Assembly (NCBI RefSeq): GCF_001679725.1
Contig: NZ_CP016282.1
Coordinates: forward strand, 558,001 to 622,000
DNA from: Cryobacterium arcticum
GTDB lineage: Bacteria; Actinomycetota; Actinomycetes; Actinomycetales; Microbacteriaceae
Direction: 5' to 3'
Length of the DNA: 64,000 bases
Positions 35,409-44,681 of the stretch are shown one piece after another (within the stretch, counting starts at the first letter, position 1; the number at the start of each line of letters is the position of its first letter). The notes under the pieces are model-generated. The model saw only the letters and a list, made by a program, of their open reading frames with translations, ran no database searches and was not told where the DNA came from. Both the position numbers and the translations under genes were made by a program.

Positions 35409-35747
35409 ATGACCGCTCTCAACCGCCCGCCTGCTCTGCCAACGGAGCATGATCCGGGAGACGATGAAGGTGCCGAGATCACCGCGCGGGCCTCGTCACC
35501 GTCGCGATACAGCCCCAGCACGGCGACCGGGGTACGCACCGGACTCGTCCGCATCCGCACGGTTCGCTCCAACACCCGCAGGGCGCTCCTGCGTCTCAAG
35601 GACGATCGCGGGGCCGCCACGGCGGAGTACATTGTCGCCACCATGGCAGCGGTGGGATTCGCCGGGCTGTTGATCGTCATTCTGCGCGGCGACGAGGTGC
35701 GCGGCATCCTCACCGAGTTGGTGCGCAGTGCGCTCACGGTGGGGTGA
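35409..35747 (+). CDS. Flp pilin-like protein (DUF4244)
   Basis: The 112-residue protein has a long polar N-terminus and then the pilin-type segment DDRGAATAEYIVATMAAVGF, followed by a hydrophobic helix and a short C-terminus (LTELVRSALTVG). The G-x4-EY pattern at the helix start is what pre-pilin peptidases recognise in Flp pilins. An AAAGGAG site precedes ATG 35409. The unusually long leader (about 65 residues before the helix) is typical of DUF4244. It overlaps the next gene by 20 bases. Confidence 0.88.
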   Translation: MTALNRPPALPTEHDPGDDEGAEITARASSPSRYSPSTATGVRTGLVRIRTVRSNTRRALLRLKDDRGAATAEYIVATMAAVGFAGLLIVILRGDEVRGILTELVRSALTVG

Positions 35748-36081
35748 CGCGCAGCGGGGCAGTGTCACGGCCGAGTTCGCCGCGCTGCTGCCGGCCGTGC
35801 TGCTCCTGCTGGGCTGTTGCCTGGGCGCGGTGCAGGTGGTTGGCCAGCAGGTGCGGCTGGCGGATGCCGCAGGGTCGGCGGCCCGGCTGCTCGCCCGAGG
35901 GGAGGGATCTGGTGCGGCGGCGGGGCTGGTGTCGGGTCTCGGCCTGAACGCTACCCTCACTGTGCAGCATCAGGGCGAGTTCGTCTGCGCCCAGCTCCGC
36001 GCCGTGAGCGCCTTCGGCCCGTTCGCCGCCGTGGGGCTCACCTTCGGGGCGCGCTCCTGCGCTCTGGCGGGCGGCCCGTGA
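35728..36081 (+). CDS. TadE-like pseudopilin
   Basis: The 117-residue protein opens with RGSVTAEFAALLPAVLLLLG, the TadE signature of glycine-x-x-x-x-glutamate followed by a membrane helix. A short exported domain with two cysteines follows (GEFVCAQLRAVS and GARSCALAG). The GTG start at 35728 lies within the 3' end of the DUF4244 gene, and the stop overlaps the next GTG. It would be a minor pseudopilin of the Tad apparatus. Confidence 0.87.
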   Translation: MRSRWGDAQRGSVTAEFAALLPAVLLLLGCCLGAVQVVGQQVRLADAAGSAARLLARGEGSGAAAGLVSGLGLNATLTVQHQGEFVCAQLRAVSAFGPFAAVGLTFGARSCALAGGP

Positions 36082-36437
36082 CCACGCCGGTGCGGCAGCC
36101 ACGGGAGCACGGCTCGGGTTCGGTGCTCGCCGTGGCCGTGGTGGGAGCGATCGCGGCGGTGACGCTGCTCCTCCTGCCGATTCTCGGCCTGCTCACGATC
36201 GGCCAGACGGTGCGCGCCGCGGCCGACGCATCCGCGCTCGCCGGGGCGGACACGGCGGCCGGGCTGGTGCCGGGGGTGCCCTGCGAGTTGGCGCAGCGGG
36301 CGGCCGACCTCAATTCGGCGCGACTGGTGGCCTGCACGGTCGACGGCCTGGTGGTCACCGTCACGGTGACCAGGAACGCCGGCGGCTTCGTGCTGTCGAC
36401 CCGGGCGAGAGCCGGGCCTCCCGCCGAGCCCGATTAG
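36078..36437 (+). CDS. TadE-like protein of the helicase/secretion-neighborhood type
   Basis: The 119-residue protein has EHGSGSVLAVAVVGAIAAVT at its start and a helix, then TVRAAADASALAGADTAAG, the typical Tad pseudopilin/TadG-type stretch, and a small C-terminal domain with two cysteines (GVPCELAQRAAD, RLVACTVDGL). It matches the second TadE-like gene of actinobacterial clusters (Rv3654c type). GTG 36078 overlaps the previous stop. It ends the tad operon. Confidence 0.85.
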   Translation: MTTPVRQPREHGSGSVLAVAVVGAIAAVTLLLLPILGLLTIGQTVRAAADASALAGADTAAGLVPGVPCELAQRAADLNSARLVACTVDGLVVTVTVTRNAGGFVLSTRARAGPPAEPD

Positions 36438-36458
36438 CCAGCCGGACGATTCAGTCGT

Positions 36459-36719
36459 CTAGGACGACGAGCCGGACGCTTCGAAAACGGCCTCCAGATA
36501 GCGGTAGTCGACGGCCGTGGGACGTTCGGGGTGTTCGGTGGAGTCGAACTCAAGCCCGGCGGCGCGGGCATAGAGGTAGCGCTTGCCGTGCGAATCCGAC
36601 GGAATCTCGATGCGGGGCCGGGGATCGCCGGATTCGAGGAATTCCGTCGTGACGGTCTTGCCCTCGAGCGGGCCATCGGTGAGTTTCGCCGTATATGTGT
36701 CGTGCGTTGCTGTACCCAT
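36459..36719 (-). CDS. Conserved small hypothetical protein (86 aa)
   Basis: ATG 36719 follows GGAGA at good spacing and gives an 86-residue protein starting MGTATHDTYTAKLTDGPLEG. It has no signal or membrane segment. The middle (SDSHGKRYLYARAAGLEFD) looks like a small beta-rich fold. I do not know the function. It is convergent with the tad operon and divergent from topA. Confidence 0.65.
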   Translation of the reverse strand: MGTATHDTYTAKLTDGPLEGKTVTTEFLESGDPRPRIEIPSDSHGKRYLYARAAGLEFDSTEHPERPTAVDYRYLEAVFEASGSSS

Positions 36720-36980
36720 GTCTCCATTCTCCGTCTGGGCCCCCAGGAGGCAACCCCCAATCCGAATCCGGCGCTCGGGCAACGCCGGGCACCGCACGCC
36801 CCAGCGCATTTCCGGGAACATGTGCGGCGCCCGGCACAGGCCTTGCGTCGGGCCACAGTCGAGCTACCGTGGAGGGGATTCGGAGCCCTCCAGCGCGGTC
36901 TCGGTAGGCGCACACCCGATTCCTGTGTGTATGGTGTGGCTTGGTCGTTACACAGACCGTTACCTATAAAGAGGAGTCTG

Positions 36981-39900
36981 GTGCCAGGCACTAAGAAGCT
37001 GGTCATTGTCGAGTCGCCGACCAAGATGAAGTCGATCGCCGCCTATCTGGGCGACGGATACGAGGTTTTGTCGTCGGTCGGTCACATTCGAGACCTGATC
37101 GAGCCCAAGAATCTGCCGCCGGAGCTCAAGAAGGGCCCGCTGGGCAAGTTCTCCGTCGACGTCGACAACGGCTTCGAACCGTACTACGTGGTCTCCGACG
37201 CCAAGAAGAAGACGGTCAGCGACCTCAAACGAGCTCTGAAGAACGCCGACGAACTCCTCCTCGCAACTGATGAGGACCGCGAAGGCGAGGCCATCGCGTG
37301 GCACCTCCTCCAGGTTCTCCAGCCCAAGGTTCCGGTCAAGCGGATGGTGTTCCACGAGATCACCAAGGACGCGATCATCGCGGCCACCAACAACACCCGC
37401 GACCTCGACACCGCGCTCGTCGACGCGCAGGAAACCCGGCGCATCCTCGACCGTATCTACGGCTACGAGATCTCGCCTGTGCTCTGGCGCAAGGTGGGCC
37501 CCGGCCTGTCCGCCGGCCGGGTGCAGTCCGCCGCCACCCGCCTCGTCGTGGACCGCGAACGCGAACGCCTCGCCTTCGTCTCCGCCGGCTACTGGGACCT
37601 GTTGGCCCAGCTCGCTCCGGGCGCTTCCACGGAGAACGGCTTCCAGGCCAAGCTCGTTCGCCTCGGCGGCGAACGCATCGCCACCGGCAGCGACTTCGAC
37701 GACACCGGCAAGCTCAAGCCGAAGGTCGTCGCCGCGACCCTCGACGAGGCATCCGCCCTCGCCCTCGCCGATGCCCTCAAGGTGCCCGGTGTGCCGATCA
37801 CGGTCACCAAGGTGGCCTCCAAGCCCTACCGTCGCAGCCCTGCCGCGCCGTTCACCACCTCCACGCTGCAGCAGGAGGCCGCGCGGAAGCTGCGCTTCAC
37901 CGCCCGGCAGACCATGAGCGTGGCCCAGTCGCTCTACGAAAACGGCTACATCACCTATATGCGTACCGACTCGCCGTCGCTGTCGCAGCAGGCGATCACC
38001 GCCGCCCGTAAGCAGGCCGCGTCGCTGTACGGTCCCGAGACCGTACCCGCGAGCCCGCGCCTCTACAAGGGCAAGAGCAAGAACGCCCAGGAGGCGCACG
38101 AGGCCATCCGCCCGTCGGGTGACACGTTCCGCACCCCGGCGTCACTGGCCAGCTCGCTGCGCGGCAACGACTTCAAGCTCTACGACCTGATCTGGAAGCG
38201 CACCGTCGCCAGCCAGATGGCGGATGCCACCGGATCGACCGCGTCGGTGACCATCGCCGCCGGGCCCACCGGTCAGGCCGCGCACCCCGCCGCGTCGGAG
38301 GCGCTCGCCGAGTTCGCCGCCAGCGGCACCGTGATCACCTTCCGCGGTTTCATGCTCGCCTACGAGGAGTCGAAGGACGAGGAACGCAACGCGTCCACCG
38401 ACGCCACCGAGTCGAAGCTGCCGCCGCTGGAGGAGGGCCAGGCCCTCACCCTCGTCGAGGTGGAGGCCAAGGGCCACGAGACCACCCCGGCCGCCCGCTA
38501 CACCGAGGCCAGCCTGGTGAAGAAGCTCGAAGAACTCGGCATCGGCCGCCCGTCCACGTACGCGTCGATCATCTCCACCATCACCGACCGCGGCTACGTC
38601 ACCCCGCGCGGCCAGGCTCTGGTGCCCAACTGGATCGCCTTCTCCGTGGTGCGCCTGCTCGAGGAGTTCTTCTCCGATCTGGTGGAGTACGACTTCACCG
38701 CCGAGATGGAAGACGACCTCGACCGCATCGCCGGCGGCACCGCCGACCGGGTCGACTGGCTGACCAGCTTCTACTTCGGTTCCGAAAAGCACCGCGGGCT
38801 CCGTCAGGTGGTCGACAACCTCGGTGAGATCGACGCCAAGTCGATCAACTCGATCCACATCGTCGACGACATCACCCTGCGCATCGGCAAGTACGGCCCC
38901 TATCTCGAGGTCGTCGACCCGAGCGCGGGCCCGGATGTCACGCCCCGCCGGGTGAACATCCCGCCGGACCTGGCACCCGACGAACTCACCCCGGCCAAGG
39001 CCCGTGAGCTCGTCGACGCCCCGGTCGTGACCGACCGCGTCATCGGTGTGAACCCGGACAACGGCAAGGAAATCGTCGCCAAGGACGGCCGATTCGGCCC
39101 CTACGTGACCGAGCTCGAGCCGCCGGCCGACACCGACGGCCCCGGCGAGACCGTGGACCCGCTCACCGGCGAGGTCACCCAGCTGGCCGACGCCACGGTG
39201 ACGGCCGCGGCATCCGCTGCCGGCGCCAAGCCCAAGCGCAAGGCCCCGGCCAAGAAGGCCGCCGCCGCGGTGAAGCCGCGCACGGCGTCGCTGTTCAAGT
39301 CGATGGACCTGGCCACGGTGGACCTCGACACCGCGCTGGCGCTGCTCAACCTGCCGCGCGTGGTGGGTATCGACCCGGAGACCCAGACCGAGATCCTCGC
39401 GCAGAACGGCAAGTTCGGCCCGTACCTGAAGAAGGGCGTCGACACCCGCTCGCTCACCAGCGAAGACCAGATCTTCGAGATCGACCTCGCTGGCGCCATC
39501 GACCTGTACAACCAGCCGAAGTACGGCGCCCGCCGTGCGTCCAGCGCGCTCAAGGACTTCGAAGAGCCCGACCCGGAGAGCGGCAAGGCCATCAAGATCA
39601 AGGACGGCCGGTTCGGCGCCTACGTCACCGATGGCATCACCAACGCCACCATCCCCAAGGCCGAGAGCGTCGAGGAGGTCGACTACGAGCGCGCCGTGCA
39701 GCTGCTCGCCGACAAGCGGGCCAAGGGCCCGGCGGTGAAGAAGGCTCCGGCCAAGAAGGCGGCCCCGAAGAAGGCTCCCGCCAAGAAGGCCGCCGTGAAG
39801 AAGGCGCCGGCGAAGAAGGCCGGCAGCACCACCACGACGGCCGCCAAGCGCGCACCCGCCAAGAAGACCGGTACCTCGTCCGCGACGCCCGGCACCGCGC

Positions 39901-40007
39901 CGCGCGCCGAACGCACCCCGGAGCAGAAGGCCGCCACCGCCGCGAAGGCAGCGGCCACCCGGGCGGCCACCGCGGCCGCGAAGGCGGCCCAGGCTTCGCA
40001 GTCGTGA
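36981..40007 (+). CDS. topA: DNA topoisomerase I
   Basis: The 1008-residue type IA enzyme relaxes negative supercoils. The Toprim domain has LVIVESPTKMKSIAAYLG and the acidic triad DEDREGEAIAWHL. The catalytic tyrosine is in GYITYMRTDSPSLSQQA near residue 325. The C-terminal repeats (KYGPYLEVVD, GRFGPYVTELEP, GKFGPYLKKGVD and GRFGAYVTDGITN) bind single-stranded DNA. The last 100 residues are Lys/Ala/Pro-rich (KKAPAKKA repeats), a tail common in actinobacterial topoisomerases. I chose GTG 36981 because AAAGAGGAG lies 8 bases upstream and the family begins there; upstream in-frame sequence is unrelated. The tmk start overlaps the stop. Confidence 0.97.
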   Translation: MPGTKKLVIVESPTKMKSIAAYLGDGYEVLSSVGHIRDLIEPKNLPPELKKGPLGKFSVDVDNGFEPYYVVSDAKKKTVSDLKRALKNADELLLATDEDREGEAIAWHLLQVLQPKVPVKRMVFHEITKDAIIAATNNTRDLDTALVDAQETRRILDRIYGYEISPVLWRKVGPGLSAGRVQSAATRLVVDRERERLAFVSAGYWDLLAQLAPGASTENGFQAKLVRLGGERIATGSDFDDTGKLKPKVVAATLDEASALALADALKVPGVPITVTKVASKPYRRSPAAPFTTSTLQQEAARKLRFTARQTMSVAQSLYENGYITYMRTDSPSLSQQAITAARKQAASLYGPETVPASPRLYKGKSKNAQEAHEAIRPSGDTFRTPASLASSLRGNDFKLYDLIWKRTVASQMADATGSTASVTIAAGPTGQAAHPAASEALAEFAASGTVITFRGFMLAYEESKDEERNASTDATESKLPPLEEGQALTLVEVEAKGHETTPAARYTEASLVKKLEELGIGRPSTYASIISTITDRGYVTPRGQALVPNWIAFSVVRLLEEFFSDLVEYDFTAEMEDDLDRIAGGTADRVDWLTSFYFGSEKHRGLRQVVDNLGEIDAKSINSIHIVDDITLRIGKYGPYLEVVDPSAGPDVTPRRVNIPPDLAPDELTPAKARELVDAPVVTDRVIGVNPDNGKEIVAKDGRFGPYVTELEPPADTDGPGETVDPLTGEVTQLADATVTAAASAAGAKPKRKAPAKKAAAAVKPRTASLFKSMDLATVDLDTALALLNLPRVVGIDPETQTEILAQNGKFGPYLKKGVDTRSLTSEDQIFEIDLAGAIDLYNQPKYGARRASSALKDFEEPDPESGKAIKIKDGRFGAYVTDGITNATIPKAESVEEVDYERAVQLLADKRAKGPAVKKAPAKKAAPKKAPAKKAAVKKAPAKKAGSTTTTAAKRAPAKKTGTSSATPGTAPRAERTPEQKAATAAKAAATRAATAAAKAAQASQS

Positions 40008-40636
40008 CGGATGCTGTGACGCCCGGCCTGTTCATCACCCTCGAGGGTGGCGACGGGTCGGGCAAGAGCACCCAGGCCCAGCTGCTCACCGACTGGCTCC
40101 AGGCGCAGGGGCGCACGGTCGTGCGTACCCGCGAGCCCGGCGGAACCGAGGTGGGTGTGGAGATCCGCGAGATCGTGCTGCACCACCGCGGCGAGGTCTC
40201 CCCGCGCGCCGAAGCTCTGCTCTACGCCGCCGACCGGGCCCAGCACATCGCCACGCTGGTGCGGCCGGCGCTCGCCCGCGGTGAGATCGTCATCCAGGAC
40301 CGCTACCTCGACTCGTCCGTGGCCTACCAGGGTGCCGGCCGGGTGCTGGGTGGCACCGAGGTGCGCGACCTCTCGCTCTGGGCGGTCGAGGGTCTGCTTC
40401 CGCACCTGACCCTGCTGCTCGATCTCGACGAGACCGCCGCCCGCAGCCGCCTCGACGCCGACAACAAGGTCTTCGACCGGCTCGAGGCCGAGAAGGGCGA
40501 GTTTCACGCCCGGGTGCGAGCGGCCTTCCTCGACCTGGCCGCTGCGGAACCCGACCGCTTCCTGGTGCTGGATGCCGCAGCGCCGATCGACGAGATCGCG
40601 GAACGCATCCGCGCCCGCGTTGCCACCCTGCTCTAG
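40004..40636 (+). CDS. tmk: Thymidylate kinase
   Basis: The 210-residue enzyme phosphorylates dTMP to dTDP. It has the P-loop FITLEGGDGSGKSTQAQLL, the DR-x motif QDRYLDSSVAYQGAGR, and TREPGGTEVG. The length is normal. The GTG start overlaps the topA stop as GTGA, showing coupling. A further gene of the replication/repair block, holB, follows after 173 bp. Confidence 0.96.
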   Translation: MTDAVTPGLFITLEGGDGSGKSTQAQLLTDWLQAQGRTVVRTREPGGTEVGVEIREIVLHHRGEVSPRAEALLYAADRAQHIATLVRPALARGEIVIQDRYLDSSVAYQGAGRVLGGTEVRDLSLWAVEGLLPHLTLLLDLDETAARSRLDADNKVFDRLEAEKGEFHARVRAAFLDLAAAEPDRFLVLDAAAPIDEIAERIRARVATLL

Positions 40637-40655
40637 CCGCGGCTCCCGGCTGCGG

Positions 40656-40714
40656 TGAGCTGCCAGTTGCGGCCGCTTTGCGGGCATCGAGGGGGCATCA
40701 CCTGGCAACTCAGC
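40656..40714. repeat. Imperfect inverted repeat between tmk and holB
   Basis: TGAGCTGCCAGTTGC (40656-40670) and CCTGGCAACTCAGC (40701-40714) are approximately complementary with one gap. The 173-bp region otherwise holds only the holB promoter. Confidence 0.4.
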
Positions 40715-40809
40715 GTGTCCAGCGGTTGCTCGGCGACCTTGGAGCGCATCCGAAGCCGGACAGCTTCTGAGGGCACCGGCTTGTCGGCGGGGCCGGGTAC
40801 CCTTGTTGA

Positions 40810-42054
40810 ATGGCAGTGTGGGACGACCTGACGGGTCAAGCAGACGCGATCGCCATCTTCCGTGCGGCAGCAGAACGCCCGGGAGCGGTCGCCACTCTGG
40901 AGCGCCCCGACGGTGACACGGATGCCGCCGCAACCGCTGACCCGGACGCCGCGCGCGCCGGAACCGCGAGCCCCTCTTCCACCAGTACCTCGGCGTCGAT
41001 GACCCACGCCTGGCTGATCACCGGGCCGCCCGGCTCCGGGCGCTCCAACCTGGCGTTCGCGTTCGCCACCGCGCTGCTCAGCGACGGCACGCCCCAGGGG
41101 GACACGTCCACTGGCCGCCTCGTCGACGCGCGCACCCACCCCGACCTCACCGTGCTCAGCACCGAGGGCGTCATCATCAAGATGGAATCCGTGAAAGAGG
41201 CCGTAGCCCGGTCGCAGTACTCCCCATCGGTGGGTCGGTACCGGGTCGTTGTCGTCGAAGACGCCGACCGCATGGTCGAGCGCACCTCCAACGTGCTGCT
41301 CAAGGCGCTCGAGGAGCCGCCGGAGCGCACCGTGTGGATCCTCTGCGCCCCCAGCGAGGCCGACCTGCTGCCCACGATCCGCTCCCGGGTGCGCACCGTG
41401 CGCCTGCGGGTGCCGAGCATCGCCGACGTGGCGACCCTGCTCATCCGCCGCACCGGCGTGGACCCGACGATCGCCGAACGGGCGGCGCGGGAGGCACAGA
41501 GCCACATCGGAATGGCCCTGCGGCTGGCGACCAACGCCGAGGCCCGGGCCCGCCGGGAGGAAACCCTGCGTGCGGCCCTCGGTCTCACCGGGGTGTCCAG
41601 CGCGGTGAACGCCGCCGCCCGGCTGCTGGCCATCGCCGGCGACGACGCCAAGGCGATCACCCTCGAGCGCGATGCCACCGAGCGTGAGGGTGTGCTGCGC
41701 TCGCTCGGTGTGGAGCCGGGCCAGTCTGTGCCGCCCGCGCTGCGCGGCCAGATCAAGGCCCTCGAAGACGACCAGAAACGCCGCGCCACCCGCAGTCTGC
41801 GGGACGGCATCGACCGGATCCTGGTGGATCTTACCTCGCTGTACCGGGATGTGATGATGGTGCAGTTGGGCCGGGACGACACCCTGATCAACCTCGAATT
41901 ACTGCCCGAACTCCGCCGCGCCGCGAACGCCTGCGCGCCGGCCGCGACCGTGGCCACGATGGATGCCATCGCCCTGGCCCGGCAACGCATCGAAGCGAAT
42001 GTGGCCCCGGCACTGGCACTCGAGGCCATGCTGGTCTCGATGATCCGCCGCTGA
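40810..42054 (+). CDS. holB: DNA polymerase III subunit delta'
   Basis: The 414-residue clamp-loader subunit has an AAA+ fold. The P-loop is ITGPPGSGRSNLAFAF, a variant that ends in Arg-Ser and therefore probably does not hydrolyse ATP, as in other delta' subunits. VVVEDADRMVERTSNVLLKALEEPPE-type sequence gives the Walker B and sensor region. ILCAPSEADLLPTIRSR is the conserved sensor 1/SRC-like region. The C-terminal third is helical. The first 60 residues contain an Ala/Asp/Thr-rich insert (about 35-65). topA-tmk-holB is a standard order in this group. Confidence 0.95.
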   Translation: MAVWDDLTGQADAIAIFRAAAERPGAVATLERPDGDTDAAATADPDAARAGTASPSSTSTSASMTHAWLITGPPGSGRSNLAFAFATALLSDGTPQGDTSTGRLVDARTHPDLTVLSTEGVIIKMESVKEAVARSQYSPSVGRYRVVVVEDADRMVERTSNVLLKALEEPPERTVWILCAPSEADLLPTIRSRVRTVRLRVPSIADVATLLIRRTGVDPTIAERAAREAQSHIGMALRLATNAEARARREETLRAALGLTGVSSAVNAAARLLAIAGDDAKAITLERDATEREGVLRSLGVEPGQSVPPALRGQIKALEDDQKRRATRSLRDGIDRILVDLTSLYRDVMMVQLGRDDTLINLELLPELRRAANACAPAATVATMDAIALARQRIEANVAPALALEAMLVSMIRR

Positions 42055-42110
42055 CCCGGCCTGCCGCCGATGTTGACGACACCAGACGAAAATCCGAAGA
42101 AGGGGAACCC

Positions 42111-43643
42111 GTGAGCAAGCGCACACGCGTATTCACGACCATGGCGGCCGCGGTGGCGCTCACGCTCGGACTGACCGGCTGCGTGCCGTGGTTCCTGCCG
42201 CAACCGGCGCCGTCCACCTCCACTCCCACCGGGGAGAACGTGGAGGGCGACCTCGCCCCCTTCTACGGCCAGGTGCTGGCGTGGACCGACTGCGAGGACG
42301 GCATGCACTGCACCACCGCGACCGCCCCGCTGGACTGGGACGACCCAGCCGCCGGGTCGGTCGACCTGGCGCTGGTGCGGCACCCCGCCACGGGTGACCG
42401 GATCGGGTCCCTGCTGGTCAACCCCGGCGGCCCGGGCGGCTCCGGTTACGACTTCGTCAAGGACTCCGTGGACTACGCGACGGATGCCGCACTGCAGGCC
42501 CGTTACGACATCGTCGGCTTCGACCCGCGCGGGGTCGGCAAGTCCTCGGCCGTGGCCTGTTACGACCCGGCGCAAATGGACGAGTACCTGTATGGGCTCA
42601 CCACCGCCGAGCGTGGCAGCGACGCCTGGCTCCAGGAGCAGGAGGCCAGCGCCGCGGGCTTCGCGGCCGCCTGCGCGGACAAGACCGGCGCCTTGCTCGG
42701 CGAGGTCGACACCAAGAGCGCCGCCCGCGACCTCGACCTGCTCCGCGCCGTGCTCGGCGACAAACAGCTCAACTACCTGGGCTTCTCCTACGGCACTTTC
42801 CTCGGCGCCACCTATGCGGAGCTGTACCCCGACAAGGTCGGCCGCCTCGTGCTCGACGGCGCACTGGACCCGTCCACCAGCAACTTCGAAGTGACCAGCA
42901 CCCAGGCCAAGGGGTTCGAGAGCGCGCTGCGGGCCTACCTCACCGACTGCCTGGCCGGCAAGGACTGCCCGTTCGACGGCACCGTCGACGACGCCATGGC
43001 CACCATCTCGGCCTTGCTCGCCTCGGTCGACGCCAGCCCCATCACCGCCTCGGACGGCCGCCAACTCGGCGCGAACTCGCTGCTCACCGCCATCATCTAC
43101 CCGCTCTACCAGGCCACCGCGTGGAGCTACCTCAGCGACATGTTCGAGGGCGTTTTGCAGGGCAGCGCCGACGGCGCCATGCAGTTCGCGGATGCCTACA
43201 ACGGCCGCAACGCCGACGGCACCTACCTGGACAACTCCACTGAGGCGTTCATGGCCATCAACTGCGTGGACTACGCCTACAACGCCGACCCGGCCAGCAT
43301 GCGGGCCGAGGCCGCCCAGATCGAGCAGATCGCGCCCACCATCGGCAAGTACATGGCCTACGGCGACATCTCCTGCGCGGCGTGGCCGTACACCTTCACC
43401 GGAGAACGCCAGGAGATCCACGCCAGCGGCGCCGCCCCGATCCTGGTCGTGGGCACCACCAACGACCCGGCCACACCGTACGTGTGGGCGCAGAACCTCG
43501 CTGCACAGCTGGACAGCGGCCAGCTGGTGACCTACGAGGGAGAGGGGCACACGGCGTACAACAAGTCGAACTCCTGCGTGAACGACGCCGTGGACAACTA
43601 CCTCATCGACGGCACGGTGCCCGCGACCGACCCGATGTGCTGA
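42111..43643 (+). CDS. Secreted alpha/beta hydrolase lipoprotein (TAP-like)
   Basis: The 510-residue protein has a lipoprotein signal (VALTLGLTGC). The hydrolase domain has LVNPGGPGGSGYDFV (oxyanion), the nucleophile elbow GFSYGTFLGATY (serine), and a C-terminal TAP-like domain with GTTNDPATPYVWAQNLAAQL (Asp) and GEGHTAYNKS (His). This is the tripeptidyl aminopeptidase/SlpD-E type, releasing short peptides outside the cell. Start is GTG 42111. It usually follows holB in this family of bacteria. Confidence 0.92.
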   Translation: MSKRTRVFTTMAAAVALTLGLTGCVPWFLPQPAPSTSTPTGENVEGDLAPFYGQVLAWTDCEDGMHCTTATAPLDWDDPAAGSVDLALVRHPATGDRIGSLLVNPGGPGGSGYDFVKDSVDYATDAALQARYDIVGFDPRGVGKSSAVACYDPAQMDEYLYGLTTAERGSDAWLQEQEASAAGFAAACADKTGALLGEVDTKSAARDLDLLRAVLGDKQLNYLGFSYGTFLGATYAELYPDKVGRLVLDGALDPSTSNFEVTSTQAKGFESALRAYLTDCLAGKDCPFDGTVDDAMATISALLASVDASPITASDGRQLGANSLLTAIIYPLYQATAWSYLSDMFEGVLQGSADGAMQFADAYNGRNADGTYLDNSTEAFMAINCVDYAYNADPASMRAEAAQIEQIAPTIGKYMAYGDISCAAWPYTFTGERQEIHASGAAPILVVGTTNDPATPYVWAQNLAAQLDSGQLVTYEGEGHTAYNKSNSCVNDAVDNYLIDGTVPATDPMC

Positions 43644-43649
43644 CCGGCT

Positions 43650-43680
43650 CCCGCCCGGCATCCCACTGGGCGGGCCGTTT
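43650..43680 (+). terminator. Probable terminator after the hydrolase gene
   Basis: CCCGCCC (43650-43656) and GGGCGGG (43668-43674) form a GC-rich stem with an 11-base loop, followed only by CCGTTT. It lies between the hydrolase stop and the TetR gene. Confidence 0.45.
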
Positions 43681-43703
43681 GCGCCGCGTGCAAGAATTGA
43701 GCC

Positions 43704-44339
43704 ATGGCTATGGGAGCTGACGGAGTGGGGCTGCGGGAGCGCAAGCGCCTCGCCACGCGCCGGGAGATCCAGCGGGCCGTGCTCACCCTCTGCTCCGAGC
43801 GGGGCATCGACAAGGTCACCATCGAGGAGATCAGCCGGCACGCCGACGTGTCGCCGCGCACCTTCTTCAACTACTTCGCGTCCAAGGATTCCGCCCTGGT
43901 CGGCGACGAGCTGGAGCTGGCCTGCGACTCCGACATCGAGGCGTTCGTGGCCGCCGGACCCGGCGATGTGCTCACCGACCTGGCCACCCTGCTTGCCCAG
44001 AGCCTGCAGAACACCGACGGCGACCGCGAAATCCACGAACTGCGCCGCGCGGTGATGAAGGAGAACAGCTACCTGTTCACCATGCGGATGGCCACCCTGC
44101 GCAACTTCGAGGCCGGTCTGCAGGCCATCGTGGAGCGCCGGTTCGCGGCCGACGACCCCCGCCTCGCCCAGAACCCGCAGGCGTTGTCGCAGCGGGCGTT
44201 GCTGTTCACCCTGGTCGCCATGGCGGCAACCCGGCACGCCTGGCGGTGTTGGGCAGAAGCGGACGATTGCAGTCCGCTCTCGGCGTGGGTGGCCAAATCG
44301 TTCCGCGAGCTGTACACGGTGACCTCTCCGACCGACTAA
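43704..44339 (+). CDS. TetR family transcriptional regulator
   Basis: The 211-residue protein has a TetR helix-turn-helix at residues 12-60: [40 protein letters not shown] and [12 protein letters not shown]. The C-terminal ligand domain is helical and has no recognisable class. It is 60 bp downstream of the hydrolase gene. Its targets are not obvious from position. Confidence 0.92.
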   Translation: MAMGADGVGLRERKRLATRREIQRAVLTLCSERGIDKVTIEEISRHADVSPRTFFNYFASKDSALVGDELELACDSDIEAFVAAGPGDVLTDLATLLAQSLQNTDGDREIHELRRAVMKENSYLFTMRMATLRNFEAGLQAIVERRFAADDPRLAQNPQALSQRALLFTLVAMAATRHAWRCWAEADDCSPLSAWVAKSFRELYTVTSPTD

Positions 44340-44392
44340 GCTTGGATGCTGTGTCACCGAGCGTTCTTGCGCAAGGAAGAATTCGGTCTCAC

Positions 44393-44465
44393 GCCGCCTT
44401 AGCTCAGTTGGTAGAGCGATTCACTCGTAATGAATAGGTCATCAGTTCGATTCTGATAGGCGGCC
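44393..44465 (+). tRNA. tRNA-Thr (anticodon CGT)
   Basis: The 73-base sequence folds as a cloverleaf with acceptor arms GCCGCCT and AGGCGGC. The anticodon stem ATTCA/TGAAT encloses CTCGTAA, giving CGT. The T arm has GTTCGATTC. CCA follows at 44466-44468, so it may be encoded. Confidence 0.95.
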
Positions 44466-44470
44466 CCACC

Positions 44471-44505
44471 AAGGACCGAAGCCGAGAGGCTCCGGTCCTT
44501 TTTTC
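44471..44505 (+). terminator. Terminator of tRNA-Thr
   Basis: AAGGACCGAAGCC and GGCTCCGGTCCTT form an imperfect stem that runs into TTTTTT. It is directly after the tRNA. Confidence 0.88.
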
Positions 44506-44546
44506 ATCCCCTGCGCCAGCACGCTCATAGCCCTTGGTAGTGCCAT

Positions 44547-44630
44547 GCATAACTCCTGCTGGATTCGGCTACATCCCGGTCAGGCAGCAGATCCAGCAGT
44601 GGGTATCAGAGAATTGCAGGAGTTGTGCTC
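44547..44630. repeat. AACTCCTGC-type inverted repeat element
   Basis: GCATAACTCCTGCTGGATTC (44547-44566) is mirrored by GAATTGCAGGAGTTGTGCTC (44611-44630). Inside, CTGCTGGAT (44556-44564) also pairs with ATCCAGCAG (44591-44599). Related copies occur near 51907 and 58429-58523. Confidence 0.55.
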
Positions 44631-44681
44631 CAGGCCGCGGGTGGCGGGCCGGTGAACGCGTGGCCGCGGTAGGGTCGAGGC

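Noticed and set aside
40836..44357. A 1173-codon minus-strand frame across holB, the hydrolase and TetR genes
   Set aside because: It crosses three well-supported plus-strand genes and their gaps, and has no domain pattern.
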